Shown here in pieces: positions 27,494 through 40,493 of a stretch of 64,000 nt of DNA. Numbering within the stretch: the stretch's first letter is position 1; each line of letters opens with the position of its first letter. The position numbers and the translations under genes are program-made. The notes under the pieces were generated by a model, which saw only the letters and a program-made list of their open reading frames with translations, was not told the DNA's origin and made no database searches. The DNA comes from Trochalopteron elliotii (lineage: Eukaryota; Chordata; Aves; Passeriformes; Leiothrichidae), in the NCBI GenBank assembly GCA_024734555.1, contig JANPWX010000080.1, positions 5,168,164 to 5,232,163 of the forward strand, in the 5' to 3' direction.

Positions 27494-27661
27494 ATTAGTC
27501 ATTTAAAAACACCTCTGGAGAAGCTGCAAGAAATTAACAAAAATACTTTTGGACCGCTTTTACCTGTAGAAGTGGTTTCATATGTTGAAGCACTGTCTTA
27601 CTCATCATGGAGCACCATGAGTGACTCTGACAATGAAGCCCTTCACAACACCACCATTAAC
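27494..27661 (+). CDS. ADGRL4: ADGRL4 exon: N-terminal GAIN subdomain A
   Basis: The exon has 168 bases (56 codons, phase 0 to 0) and encodes residues 128-183, starting I-S-H-L-K and ending T-T-I-N. The acceptor is tttttcag and the donor gtgagt. It aligns by eye with the human segment that begins I-R-S-I-K-E-P. Conservation is weaker than in the membrane domain, as is usual for this part of adhesion GPCRs. A sequon (N-T-T) lies near the end. The next intron is only 89 bp. Confidence 0.9.
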
Positions 27662-27750
27662 GTGAGTGGATCAAGCCTTGGAGCCCTGGGGTTTATCTTT
27701 TTTCCAAAAATAGTGTATGACTCTTCCCAAACACATGCTTTTACTTACAG

Positions 27751-27934
27751 GTTTTGGTCAACACTGTGAACAATTTTTTACAAAAAGACAAAATGACAGC
27801 CTGGGAGGCTCTACCTGTCGATAACCAAAGGAGGAGCCTGACTAAGCTGCTGCACACTGCAGAGCAGGCGACACTTGTCATGTCACAGAGCTTCAAAAAG
27901 ACAGCCCAGCTGGATGCTAATGCAAGTGACATAG
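27751..27934 (+). CDS. ADGRL4: ADGRL4 exon: GAIN subdomain A helices
   Basis: The exon is 184 bases, phase 0 to 1, and encodes residues 184-244. The acceptor is ttacttacag and the donor gtaaga. Segments such as T-V-N-N-F and L-H-T-x-E-Q-A-T-L, followed by S-Q-S-F-x-K-T, are hallmark ADGRL4 residues in the helical GAIN region. N-A-S is a sequon. An internal ATG could open a shorter frame, but splice phase and homology support the exon as called. Confidence 0.93.
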
Positions 27935-29518
27935 GTAAGATAAAGAAAATTAGTCTAAGATATACTTTAGATGTGGATTAATCTGTGGAGTTTTTCAGCA
28001 CAGTTATGAAGATTAGAAATGGTGTTATGTGAAAGACAGGCGTTAATTTGCATGATTTTTGTAACTAACACCTGACTTTCAGTGTAGGTATCATAATTTT
28101 CAAATACTAAACATTGGAGTCCAGAGCAAAAAAAAAAAATCAAGAGTCTGTGGGAACTTCTTTTCATATTCTCTTTAAATGTCTGAGTATGGCCATACTC
28201 ACACAGTCTGTATTAACTTTATAAGCACAAAATTATCCTATGCATCTTATGAGTATAAAAAACACTAGTCCAACAAAATTTGGATTTGCCCTCTACAGAT
28301 TTTTTTGACTCTTTTTGGTTCAGTGTAGTCATTATAAATGAACTTGGAATAAGGATTGTACCTGGTGAGTTTAAACTTGAGTGGTTTTATCTCAACCGGA
28401 ATTTCTCGAATTCCCCAGGAGGAGAATTCATTAGTCTCAACTGCACCATTTTGCACACCTACCTTCTTTCTCCCCGTATGCTGGTGTCTTCCCACTCATA
28501 CCTGCTGATTTTGCTGTGGTAATAATAGTTTTACCATCCCTTCACTGAGAGCAGAGGAAGGCTGACACCAGCCACTTTTGAAAATCCTGATAAAGCATGG
28601 CTGATTCCTTTGTCAATGGCCACATTTTCATCTTTTATTTTCCTGAATGTCCCCAAACTGTATATGATCTGATTTCTTATTTTAGATTTAGTACAGTCCT
28701 TCAGTGTCTCTCACTAGTTTTCTGTTTTATATGATGATTTGATGAGAAAGATTCCTACTGTGGTCTCGAGGCAGGTCAAACCACCTGTTCTTCCCTCACC
28801 TTTCTGAAAATAAATTAGAGTGATGAAAAAATAGGGAGGGATTCGTTCCTTGACACAGGCTATGTAGAATCAGACTTATGCTATTGCAGAGCACCCCTGG
28901 GGCTGCAGCAGGTCCAGGTGCTGGCTGTAAAGCCCCTGTGCCCCCTCCCCACACCTCCCTTCCTTGAAAGCAAAGGCTCTCATCACCACAGAGCTGAGGC
29001 CATGAAAGTCAGGAAGAGAGGATTGGGGTGCAGTCTCACAGTGGAACTGTAGATATTAGTCTACAATATCTACAAGGTGACAGAAAAAGCTGATAAAGAG
29101 AATGGAGAGGAATTCCTGTGTTTAAAGGTTAATGATTGTATTCCTTGGTTTTGTTCTAGAATGGTAAACTGAATGAGCTAGTTTTCAAATTGGACCCAAA
29201 CATGAAAATTTTTTGTTACTGTTTCTCAGCATGAATAACTTTTTCACAGGTCTAATATGTGCCACACACAACTATTTTGGGATAAGACCTACAACATCAC
29301 CCCTATCTCTCCACTGCTTTTTTTTGGTGCAAGCTCTTGAACTATGAGATTTTTAAAACTCCAGTCAAAGAAAACAATTTCTTATGCCCTTACAAACATT
29401 TTCTGACAGCTGGTCTATTGAATAGTTCATATTATTTTTGTGTGCTGTGGTATAAGCAATGCAGATGGTCTAGCTTAGTGATATTCCTCCGCCAGTCAAG
29501 TTTTAGATTTGTTTGCTG

Positions 29519-29541
29519 TTGTTTTGTTTTGTTTTGTTTTT
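29519..29541 (+). repeat. Short GTTTT microsatellite
   Basis: A few tandem gtttt units in the intron between the exons ending at 27934 and starting at 30178. Confidence 0.7.
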
Positions 29542-30177
29542 AAAAATAGCCTGATTGACTTATTTTTGTTCCCTTCCTGGGTGATTGAAACTCAGAACTG
29601 TAATGAAGCAAATAAAGAGCTCAATAGACTCTAATGTAGTTTTTGTCCTAAGGGGTGAAGCTTGTTTGTTTGCTTTTTGACAAGACACATCATTAGTTCA
29701 TGGTGCAATGTGCATTTGATAGCGTAGATAGATAACTATAAAATATATATTTTTCAAAAATTGGCTTTTATCAAATGTTATTATTCAGTGGAGAATTTTA
29801 TGCTTTCCTTTTTATAATTGTGATTTGTGGCCCCTTTCAGAAATACATTTTTAATAAAGCAATAGCTCTTCCTAAAGTAACCTACATTGTTTTTTCTCCA
29901 GTACCTAATTTAAGGCAAGGTAAATAAGAAACTATATTTTTCATGGAAAGAGTAAAAAGTGTGAGAGCAAAATGTATGCATGAAAATAAAAAACCCCATA
30001 GATGTTTAAACAAACATGTTATACTAATGACATTTTTCTTGAAATATTTTGCACAAGGATAGAGTCTTAAAATTCACAGTAATTATGCAATCCAGTAGCA
30101 CATTTATTAACCCAACTCTAAATTATGATAGGCCATAATGGAGCTGTGATTTGTACAGTATTTTTCTTTTTTTGCAG

Positions 30178-30294
30178 CACTCAAGGCTTTTGCTTTTGAT
30201 TCACACCACATGAAACACATCCACCCTCATGTATACACAGGGGGAGATTACATAAAGATCTCTCCAAAGAAGAGAAAGGAACCTCATCCAAATG
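30178..30294 (+). CDS. ADGRL4: ADGRL4 exon: GAIN domain
   Basis: This is a 117-base exon (phase 1 to 1) encoding residues 245-283, with acceptor tttttttgcag and donor gtaaga. It carries the motif M-K-H-I-H-P-H and G-D-Y-I-x-I, which matches the human GAIN segment M-K-H-I-H-P-H-M. A lysine- and arginine-rich loop (S-P-K-K-R-K-E) follows. Symmetric phase means that skipping the exon would preserve the frame, but would remove part of the GAIN fold. Confidence 0.93.
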
Positions 30295-30554
30295 GTAAGA
30301 AACAAAGGTTGGAGAGTAGGTGGGTTAATAAACACCTTGCATGGGTTTGTACCCACTAGAAAACACCCAAACATGCAGTTTACCTAGGCTGAACTTCCAC
30401 ACTGCCAAGTAAAGAGAAGACAAAGTATTTTTATCACCCTTTCTCCTTTGTTGTCTCAAGACTGATATTTCTAACATATCCACTGGCACAGTGAGTATCC
30501 AATGAGTTTTCACACTGGGTATTGGTATCACAGATCTGAGCTTTATCCTTTTCT

Positions 30555-30635
30555 CAGCCATAAATCTGCTGTATGACTTTGGACCAGCCCCTTCAACTCT
30601 CTGTGCTACTTCTCTTTCAAGATGTGGTGCATCTT
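30555..30635 (+). repeat. MIR/L2-like relic
   Basis: The stretch reading ctgctgtatgactttggacc and then ccttcaactctctgtgctac resembles the MIR/L2 3' block (gctgtgtgaccttgggcaag ... taacctctctgtgcctcag). It is old and degraded, in an ADGRL4 intron about 260 bp after the exon ending at 30294. It was recognised by eye. Confidence 0.55.
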
Positions 30636-31371
30636 TCCATTTAGAGAGCAGCTCACTGGGGCAAGAACATGTAATCTTTAGTACCAAAACCAGCAGGACT
30701 CAGATCTGGCTTGTACCTCAGAGTGCTATATTTATTATATAAATATAAATGTTTAAACAGCTCTGAAATTAAACCACATAATTTAATAAACATGGAAAAA
30801 ATTATTTAAATCCTCATCTTCCATCTAATCTGTATCTCACCATGTATCAGTATCTAAAAATGTGGTTTATTGTGGTACCAGGGAGAAAGTCACTACATTT
30901 TTTAAAATCAGTGCTGAATACAAAAATACTTTTTTCCTTTTCCCTATTTGTATTCCATCCTGGGTCCACTGTCATGGAAGTCAATGCAAGCCAGGTATTT
31001 CAGAAAGGTCCAGTATTTACTTCAGGTGTAAGACATTTTACTTTATAGGAGTTGACACCACCTGTGTAACCAGTTGCAGAACAGCAGCAAGCATACATTA
31101 CTCTAGGAAAAATATATGTGCATACATCTAATTAGTATTGCCAGCGCAAACACACATTTTTATTCCTAATGCCAGTTACATTGTTTTAAATAAAGCTATA
31201 TTTCATTGTCTCTAAAGCGTTTTTATAAGTATTCCGCAAAGACTCCATCTGTTTTGCATATTTTATGCAATAGCAGCAATAATGTCTATTGTTTATTGTT
31301 TCCTTAATGTCTTCAATTTTGTCCTTCTATAAAACCCACAAACTACTAACCGTGGTCTGTTTGATTGATAG

Positions 31372-31565
31372 GCACTGTTGCAGTTGTCTTTCTGCGGTAC
31401 AGCAATATCGGTTCTCTTCTTTCATCACCTAAAAACAGCTCCTCCAAAGACCCTTCAGAGCACAGACAGACAGTCAGCTCAGCAGTTATAGCTGTTGCAA
31501 TTAGCTCAAACCCACCCACGCTCTATGAGCTTGAGAAAATAACATTTACCTTAAAGTATGCCAAG
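31372..31565 (+). CDS. ADGRL4: ADGRL4 exon: GAIN subdomain B
   Basis: The exon is 194 bases, phase 1 to 0, and encodes residues 284-348. The acceptor is gattgatag, a weak pyrimidine tract, and the donor is gtaagg. The block S-S-N-P-P-T-L-Y-E-L-E-K-I-T-F-T-L matches human ADGRL4 exactly as I remember it and is the strongest ectodomain identifier. A serine-rich loop with sequon N-S-S sits upstream, at a position where the human protein has a slightly longer acidic insert. Confidence 0.95.
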
Positions 31566-32805
31566 GTAAGGGGGTTTTTTATTATCAGCCTCAAGTAAAA
31601 CAAAACATTAGCTAATCATTTTATGTGATGTAAGCATACCTGCAGCATGTGATAAACTAAGACATAATTCTGTTGTTTGCTTTTATTACTTTAATAAGAT
31701 TAATCTCAAATGTGACATCCTAAGTGCAATATACTAAATATGATACAGAGGAAAATTGCTATGGGACTAAAAAAGGGAAATAATGCCAACTTTGCTGGGT
31801 TGTAGTATCGATAAAATGTAGATGCCTAAACCAGAGAATATTACAGGATCTTGATTGCTCTGTATTTAGGTGGGGGGTTTTTTTCTGTAAAAACTTAAGC
31901 ATGTATACTAAAAAAGGGAAGAAATGCTTCAAGGTTAATGCAAAAAAAGTAACCTGGAATAAGAGGGTAATAGCAGAACTTATAGTTTTGAAGCTTTGTT
32001 ATTTCTGAAATCTGAACACATTTATTTAAAACTGAGAGGTTTACTTCCAGCAAATACAGATTTTTGCTGGCTTCACTCATATGTGAAGAATCATATTAGG
32101 TGGCACAAAGAATAATCAGACACATAAGAAAGCAACTCTGTGGAGAGATGAGCAATGGGACAAGGTGCTAACCTTGGTTACATAGCTTTTAAATTTGTTA
32201 CTTCCCTTCTGAGTTAGAAATCACCTTTATATAAATTTGCATAAATTTATAAAGTCTGTATTACAGTGGAGACTTAGTCTTTAACTAGATTTAGTAAGCA
32301 GTAAGTGTACTAAGTAATACTAATGGTCTTACTCGTCACTGTTGTGTAGCAGGTGATATAGCAGGTGTGATATGACCCTGGCTTTATCCCAGATTGCTTT
32401 GTAAAATGCACAGAATAAGTCTCAGTTTTTGAACTGCTCATTTGGAATGGATAAGCAATGTGGCTGTAACCTTGGAGTCTAGTCCATGTTCAGCAGGTGC
32501 AAGTGTATATATAACAGTGTTTTCAATAGGTAAAAATTCCAACGTCTTTGCAGGTGCCAGAAGGGTTCAGTAATCTGATTAGACTACATGTTTGGTGGGG
32601 TTTTAGCTGTGTGAATAAATTGCTTCCATCCCCAGCCACATTTTAATTGCTTGGAATAGGCCTTGCAGAATGTGTTTTTTGTTTCCCAACCTTCCAATGA
32701 TAACAAGCATTTTTTAATGAATTGCACGGTCTAGCGTAAGAAAGGTCTCTTGATGGGAAATATCCTGCCTTTTGCCATCAGCAGAACATCTTGTTTCTGT
32801 TCCAG

Positions 32806-32973
32806 ACTGCAGATAAAGACATTAAATGTGCATTTTGGAACTACTCAGACACAATGAATGGCAACTGGGCTACAGAAGGCTGTGAGCTGACACATTCCAA
32901 CTCCACTCATATCTCATGCAAATGTAATCATCTGACTCATTTTGCTGTTTTGATGTCCTCAGGTGGCTCCGTT
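32806..32973 (+). CDS. ADGRL4: ADGRL4 exon: GPS autoproteolysis motif and tethered agonist
   Basis: The exon has 168 bases (phase 0 to 0) and encodes residues 349-404. It contains the full GPS: C356, W359, W369, C374, C386 and C388, then N389-H390-L391|T392. In this family the receptor self-cleaves between L391 and T392, leaving two non-covalently bound parts. The segment starting T-H-F-A-V-L-M is the expected tethered agonist. All catalytic residues (H390, L391, T392) are present, so cleavage should work. Acceptor is ctgttccag and donor gtaagt. Confidence 0.96.
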
Positions 32974-34488
32974 GTAAGTGCTATTTTAATTTAGTGTTTT
33001 ACCTGACACTTTCTTCTGTTTTCATTCCTTATGTTTTTATTGTAGTGCAACCTGCATACTCACCCCCCTTTAGGTTGTCTCCTGGTTTCGTTCAGCAAAC
33101 ACACAATTTATTGTGCACAAAGCAAACAAAATTCCTCCCATATGTGTTTGAATTTCCTTATGTCCTTTCTGCAGTATTACAGAGCAGTGATGCAGCAAAG
33201 TATCTTGTTCCAAAAACACAGTCTGTTGTGCTTATTTTTGGAGCATTGCATTTCATTTTAAATCTCACTTTAGGACTGCTGTGGGATTTATCTGCCATTC
33301 ATTGGTGGTCAGTAACCATATGGCCCTGAATTTCTGTCTCTGAAAACTTTGCCACCCATTCGTCTAACCTTGGCATCTAAAAATCTGCTTTAAATTCTCT
33401 CTGGAGAGTTTGCAGCAGCATAATCAATCTGAAGTTTATGACTATTAAACATGGACACTCACGACCAGCACAAAATCGGGAGAATGGCCATTCAATTTAT
33501 GTCCTTCTTATGTTAAGAAGCCCCACAGATTTCCAAGATCTCAGTGGGGATTTGCAGGAGCTCAGGTCCTGCCTCAGGAGGCAGCTTTATAAGGTATCAG
33601 AACTGACACCAAGCAGAATATTAGCATGAATATACTGTATTGAGACAGCTCTCTCACACTGTGAATTTCATGCTGATAGAGGCTGTTTCCTGGTTGCTAA
33701 ATAGCATCCTAAGTCTTCAGTTCAAATTTAAAACCTTTGCAGGTACTTATATAGTTATTTTGAAAAGAAAGGCTGGGAGGTGAAGAATCTCTCATCCTTT
33801 ATTTAGTAGAAAAATACTTAGATGCATTTTATGGTCAGCTGAATACTATCTTTTTGATGATGTACAGTCATGTATTTCAGAGTTTCTTTGTTCAAATAGC
33901 AAACAGCAAAAAAAATTGTATTCTTATACAGAAAATATTCATGTCCAGTATTGCAATATCTTGTGTTTCTCTGGAGAAAGTTCATGTTACATATCTTGAA
34001 TAGCATTTGCTTGAAGTGATTGTTATTTCAGAGCCTTGTTTTGATCATGTTGCAAATTCAGTAAGACAGTTATTCAGTTTTGCTTATCTAAGTCACTGCT
34101 GTGATAAGTCCTTTTATATTAGAAAATGTTCATGTCATATTAATGGATGTCCTACTGCCAGTGTATTTGTCATTCACAAAAATGATCTGATTTTGAAAAT
34201 CTTATTAGGAGATACTGATGTTAATAAAAAGTTTTGTTAAGAAATATCAGAAAATGTAAGAGCAGGTATATATGCAGTTTATTACTAATTTCCCCTAGAA
34301 TTATATCTGTCTCAGAAAAACCCAATACTTTTTAGATTATCCAAAGTTTACATTTCCAGTGAAACTCTACAAACAGTTTTGATTAATATTTTGTAGAAAA
34401 GAAGAAAAGAGCTGTATTATAGAATGAGGTCTTTCTTGAGAAGTTACAAAGCTGTTCTTTTAAATACTATATTATAATTTTCCCCCAG

Positions 34489-34692
34489 GGTGTTACAAAT
34501 TATAGCATTCTTACAAGAATCACTCAGCTAGGAATAATTATTTCGTTGATTTGCCTCTCCATGTGCATTTTCACATTCTGGTTCTTCAGTGAAATTCAAA
34601 GCACTAGAACGACAATTCACAAAAACCTCTGCTGCAGCCTTTTCCTGGCGGAACTTATTTTTCTGATTGGAATTAATATGAACAATAATAAG
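34489..34692 (+). CDS. ADGRL4: ADGRL4 exon: TM1, first intracellular loop and TM2
   Basis: This exon of 204 bases (phase 0 to 0) encodes residues 405-472. The acceptor is tttcccccag and the donor gtgggt. TM1 lies at about residues 411-438, intracellular loop 1 is R-T-T-I-H-K, and TM2 starts at about 446 ([10 protein letters not shown]). The loop and TM2 are practically identical to human ADGRL4 as remembered. It follows directly on the tethered-agonist exon. Confidence 0.96.
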
Positions 34693-35716
34693 GTGGGTAG
34701 CTTTCACTTGTGCCTTGATTTTGTATTGCAAAATAAATATGCAGTGTAAGATATTATCTTCCTTCTACTGCCCATGTTTCCTACCTGCAACAGTGACCCT
34801 GACTTCCCAGTACAGTAACAAGAAATACAAAATGGTCATTTAAAGAAGCAGGGCCTTCATCTGAGCTGATTTGTACTGACTTTGCTCCATGGGTTTCATT
34901 CAAAATTTGTCACCTTTACTGATACTGTGGTCTCTATGTGTTTAGCATTTTCACTTCACTTAGGATGATGTATAAAGCCACATTGGTGGCTCCCAGGGTG
35001 ACAGTTTTCTCTAAAATCAGGCCAGAGCTGCAACTCCAAGCTGACATCTGAGATTTTGAGCTGTTATCTGGAGGACCTCATGTGAGATCTTGACCTTTTG
35101 CTTTTCAGAAAGCTAGGGTGTTGATTTTTGCATGTCAGATTAGTTTTAGGAAACAAAATTATGCGTAAATTATCAAAAATATGCATAAATTATTGAAATA
35201 GCCTACTATAAGTAGCTGAATAGGATTTAAAATCACTTGAAAAAATATGAGCTGCTATCCCTGAGGTAGCAATCCAGTATTGATGGATTGAAAAATATCA
35301 TTTTACAAATACTTTATATAACAAAAGTTATTTCAAAAATAATTCCTTGTGATGGCTAATTACAATGTTATCAAAACAATAAAAATTAACTTTGTGTAGA
35401 TGAAGCATAGAGACTACTCAGCTATAACAGTAGGATCAGCCTAGTCAAGCCATTTATACAGTTTTTCTGGGAAGTCATACACTAACTTTAAAAGTTGAAT
35501 GTAATCTCTTTATTTTACCATTTGCTACAGAAAACACTAATGAATGGATGTGCAAATGGGTGTAGGCCAAGTTCTTGTTAACCAGCATTACAACTGGGCT
35601 GAATCACCACTTTAGAGTCACTCAGCGGCTGCGCATGTACTATTATATTATTATATAGAGAGACAAAAGCCTATTAATAGAATTATGACTCCTGCTTTCT
35701 CTGATTGAATTTCTAG

Positions 35717-35938
<222 letters not shown>

Positions 35939-36031
35939 TAAGTCATTGTTTCTGTGTCCAAATCATCGTACAGAAGGAGACAATAATCACAAAAGCACAT
36001 TTCAAGGCATTTTCTCCTGTTTAATTTTCAG

Positions 36032-36098
36032 ATGTTGGCTCAGCACTAAGAATAACTTTATATGGAGTTTTATAGGACCAGCATGTCTAATAATTCTT
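36032..36098 (+). CDS. ADGRL4: ADGRL4 exon: extracellular loop 2 cysteine and first half of TM5
   Basis: This small exon of 67 bases (phase 2 to 0) completes V546 and encodes residues 547-568, [13 protein letters not shown] and the first half of TM5. C547 is the loop-2 cysteine and W548 is a conserved adhesion-GPCR residue. It lies 94 bp after the previous exon, with acceptor ttaattttcag and donor gtaagt. The donor opens the 14.5-kb intron. Confidence 0.94.
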
Positions 36099-36399
36099 GT
36101 AAGTATAATTTTAATTTTTTATTGTAGTACATAAAGCCAATAATAAAAGGTGTTTAATAATCACCCACCCACTGCCAGCATAGCTGTGAGTGCTAATTAT
36201 AGGGCAGAATTGACTAATTTAGACCTTTTTATAGTACCTCTAAATTATTTATATGCTGTACATCTAAATACTTTACTAGTCTGAAAAATGAATATTTGAC
36301 AAAAAAAGTTCAATATAAAATCAGAGGAGTTTTTTCCTTACTCTCTTTCTTTTATCCCAACGGTTTGAGAAATTCTGTGAAGCATTTCTGGTTTTTACA

Positions 36400-36760
36400 G
36401 AGAAGTGTCTTTGTATGTCGCTGGCGTCTCAGCATGGCTCAGCAGGAGGCGTACACAGACACCAGCCTAGCAGACAGATAATCTGGTTTTTCAAATGTTG
36501 TGTGACTTAATCTCTTATCAGTGATCGGTCATCTTTGTAAGATTAGACTGTCATCTCTGTGGTTTTATCATTCGCATGTACCCTGTCATCATCAAAGCCA
36601 TTTTAAACTAAATTGCGACGTCAGAGAAAAGAACCCGCTATTTCACACGGACAGACAAGTCAAGTATTGATAGCCCCATTTCAGCTGTGAAGAGGCCCTT
36701 TTTAATTCCTATTGGAAGTGGTTTCAAACCTGCGAATTTGGCAGGTATTACATGTTCAAT
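36400..36760. promoter_or_regulatory. Candidate conserved non-coding element
   Basis: Several CpG dinucleotides (gtcgctggcg, gcgtac, gatcgg, gcgacgtc, acggac) survive in otherwise AT-rich intron, including a GACGTC core similar to a CRE site. It contains no repeat signature. Its regulatory status is inference only. Confidence 0.25.
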
Positions 36761-39700
36761 TCTGAATTGAGATGTTTTTGGTGTCTCAGGAGCATTTCTA
36801 AGTGCTATAGAGTTTAAGGAACCATTCTAGCTGTAATGGGGCTTTATTCCGTAAGACTGTGTTGACACTGATAGCTGGAGCAGAAGGAGAAGGTGCAGTA
36901 GTGAGGCCTCACAAAATCTATGGTCAAGTCAGCTACAACTATGTTGCTTTTTAAGCTATTTGGTATAATGTGAGGATTTGTTAAAAAAATAAGTGTAAGA
37001 TCCTAACACATACAACTTGGTAGTGAAACAGTTTTATTTCAAGGCATTATCCATTTCAAAGCTCAATAAAGTATCAAGTACACTCCTGGTCAAATTTCAC
37101 ACCAAATTCCCACTGCATATTCCCACAGCTGGAAACAACCTGACAGATACAGCTGTAGGGTTATGCCTACCCATCTCACCCTTCTGGTGAGCACAGCAGA
37201 GTTTGAGAGGCAAAGCACCATGACCTCCCTTGGCTCACTGCTTCTGGGTCAGACAGCCCTGGTGTCCACCAGGTTACTAAGATGGAATAAAATCAAGCCG
37301 AGACATCATCCTTTACTAGGAAATTCTTACAATTCTAAAGTTTAAGTTTACAACTTCCTATTTCCTCTTTGGACCTTATCTTTTCTTCCATGTAGGCAGC
37401 AGGGCTGGGGTTTTGTTGTTATTCCTCTCATTCCCGTTCCTCATCTGCCTTCAGGTAAAGATTTATGCGCAGTGATGTATCTCTGTGTGGTTGGAACATG
37501 AAAATTGCATTATCAAAACACACAAAATGCCCCAAGTGTAGGCATGTGTAACCTTGTTTCCAGCTCCAGCTGAGCTGTGCCCAGTGGGGATCCCAGGTAC
37601 ACGGCACAGAGGCAGAGCAGGGCTGCAGTGGCTTTGCTGTAAATCTGGCTGGCTGCAGATGCAAATCCTGCAGGCTGGGCTCTGAGGCCTGTAGACATTC
37701 TTTGAGCACTCCAGATCTTCCAGCAATCCCTGCAAATTAAAAGGAAAAAGGGAGGTGCTGGATGTTGATCCAGGCTTGTGTGCCAGTGCAGCCCTCCTAT
37801 GGATGAGGAGAGCAGCGAGAAAATTTCTTCTTTTTCTTTCACTCCTTTGCCTAAGTGAAGCCATGCAAAAGACCTGTAGCTGAACAGCAAAGAATCCTGT
37901 GGTTGTTCAGTTACTTTTTGTGTGTTATAGAAGTATTTTATGCTAACTTGTTTTCACAGTATTCACATACTTTTATTCATTTTCTCTTCATAACAATGTG
38001 CCACTACATCATGGAGGAACAAGCAACCCACTTTCAGTAAGGTGCTTCAGCTGCTCCAGGGTTTTTTTGAGGGTTTGGACCACTTGTTTTGATGGAGTGA
38101 TAGCAAAATTAAGCCTGAAATGTAAGAGGGGTGTTTTCTAAGAGTGCAGGGACTTAGGTATTTTGCTCATGCTCTATCCAGATAATAAAAGAAAATATGG
38201 GAAACCCTATGAAAATAGGCACTGACACTAGAAGATGAAGTTGGTGTCAGATGTCTTCTCCGTGGAAAGCTCATTGTTGGTTGCAATTCTGTTTCCATTG
38301 TCCAGCCTTCCTGTTGAGAGCACTGCATGGGCCCCAACATGACAAAGATTAAACTCTTTCCAAAGATGTGCCACTCAGGCAGTCCTTTTAATTGCAGGAG
38401 CCAATCTTTTCCCAATATTTCCATTCTGTCCACAGCTAATTAAAAAGAAAGAAGAAAAAAAATATTAATTAAGGACTCTGACAAGAAAATATTACTTTTG
38501 TTCTGGGATAACCAGATAGGGCACTCCAACCATCATATTGAAAGCTGAAAAATCTTGCAGCTTCACTTTACTGTTAATCCTGGGCTTCATCTGCTAATAG
38601 CATTGAATTTACAGGTTTTCCAAGATAATCAGGAGACCATGGATACCAATTCTCTGGAGGGCTCCACACCACAAAATTCTTGCACAAAAGCATTTAAATC
38701 CTTGTCAGGACAAATGCCCATGTACCCAAATGGTGGTTTTCATTTCTGTGAGTGGGAGCCCAGGAGATTTGTGGTTTGGATTATACTGTAATATGCCTCT
38801 GAGCCAGCATGTAAATGATGAAGAACAGAACCACGCCTGTACCAATGGGTCAGCTGTCTCAGGGCACGTTGTTTCAAACACGTTCTTGGGCTGTAAATCT
38901 GTAGTAATATTGAAGCATGGGGAGCTCAAGTGTTTATCAGGAGTGCAAATTAACTTCTCTGATTTCCTAACCAGAAACACTACTTCTGAAGGTGTTTGCT
39001 TATTAATACTAAGGTTCTATTAGAAGTCTTAAGTGCAAAGCAATGGCCTTATTGATCCCATCTAAAAATTAATGTTATTGTTATTAGATTGGTGACTGTA
39101 CATGAAAAGAAGTGGGTCAGAAACTCTTTAGATGGAGTTAGGAAAGAAAAAGCATTTTAAACCTCTATAAAACAAGCTGCAAACTGAAGATAATTTCTAC
39201 AACTTATTTCTTCCTCCTAATACTTGTAATCTTTAGAACCACAACCATTTTAACTAAAACTATGCAGTAGATTAGATCAAAGCATACAAATATGGAGAAA
39301 TTATTTATAACATGTATTTAAACTTTTTAATAGAAACATGAGTTTATCGCAAGCTTAAAGGACATTCACACACACGGCAACCCAAGACTGATTGAGGCAA
39401 AGACAAATATAAACCCCAAAGATAAAAGGTATGAAAATGGGGGAGAAAAAAAAAGAAAAAGAGAGAATAAAAAGAAGCCCTAGAAGAATTTTCTTTTCTA
39501 TTGTAATACACTCTTACAATAATAATCTCCCTGTAATAAGTGTGTAGAATGGAAATGACTCTTTGCTGCCAGAGTTTGGCTGCAGTTTTGATTAGTATGC
39601 AATATCAGTCAATAACAAACTCCTTCCCATTGTGGAGGATTTCAACATGGCTTTCCCCACCTCTGGTATCATAGCTTTTTGAGTGGGAATAGACTTTTGC

Positions 39701-40007
39701 TAGGGCTTTATTCTGCACCCCTGTTGTTTTTGGAAATTTCATCTTTTAAACTCTATGGACACAGCATAAGTCCTTCCACATATACCTATTTTGAGGTTCA
39801 GCTACATATTAGTTATCCATTTGGGTGTAGAAATGATGTCTGGAAGGGTTGGCCAAGGGCTATTAACACTGTAGTTATGAAAGTCTATGAGACACCAAAA
39901 GGAAAATTTGGAAAAGAATCACTGCTATTCCAAGTGCAGCTATAGTCAACGCTTCTAATGTACCTGTCTCCCACAATGTTCTCCCATCAAATCTGTTCAG
40001 CTGAGCT

Positions 40008-40493
40008 TTGTGCAGCAAGTTCAAAGTCACCCATGAAAACATGATTTGTACCTTTACAGTATCGACAGAGTCATGCAGACTTGACTGTTGTGCCTACTGT
40101 CACTGCCACAATAAATTGGCACACCTCTGTGAGGAACCAGGACTCAGAAGTGTGACGTGTTGTAACATTAATAGGTGCAATTTGCCATTTGACAGTATAA
40201 ATCTATCACTATCATTTGTTGAGATCACCTCTCTAATAAAAAATACAGACTTGCTCTTCGAGGTTGGAACATTTCCAAAATTGAACATCATCGAGATAAT
40301 CCTCTCTGTGGCTTTTATCCAAACATCCCAGTGTTGTGCAGTGAGGAGGTATTTCTTGAACACTATTCCTTGTTTTACTCCTCTAATGAGTGTTTTTAGG
40401 GACTTTGAAGGTGTCTGGCTTGGCTTCAAGTTCCAGTTTCTTGAAACAATTGGTAATTGTAGTGTTTACAACATAAAAATGGCTTCTACATGA
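40008..40493 (+). other. Unassigned 161-codon open frame in intron
   Basis: Open from ATG at 40008 to a stop at 40491-40493, unusually long for this AT-rich intron. The predicted protein is cysteine-rich in its first third and has no domain I recognise. No splice sites, promoter or repeat support it. It is probably chance or a decayed element. Confidence 0.15.

Noticed and set aside
33438..33629. Small frame between ADGRL4 exons
   Set aside because: Lies wholly within an intron with no splice support, and the GPS and TM1 exons join directly in phase.
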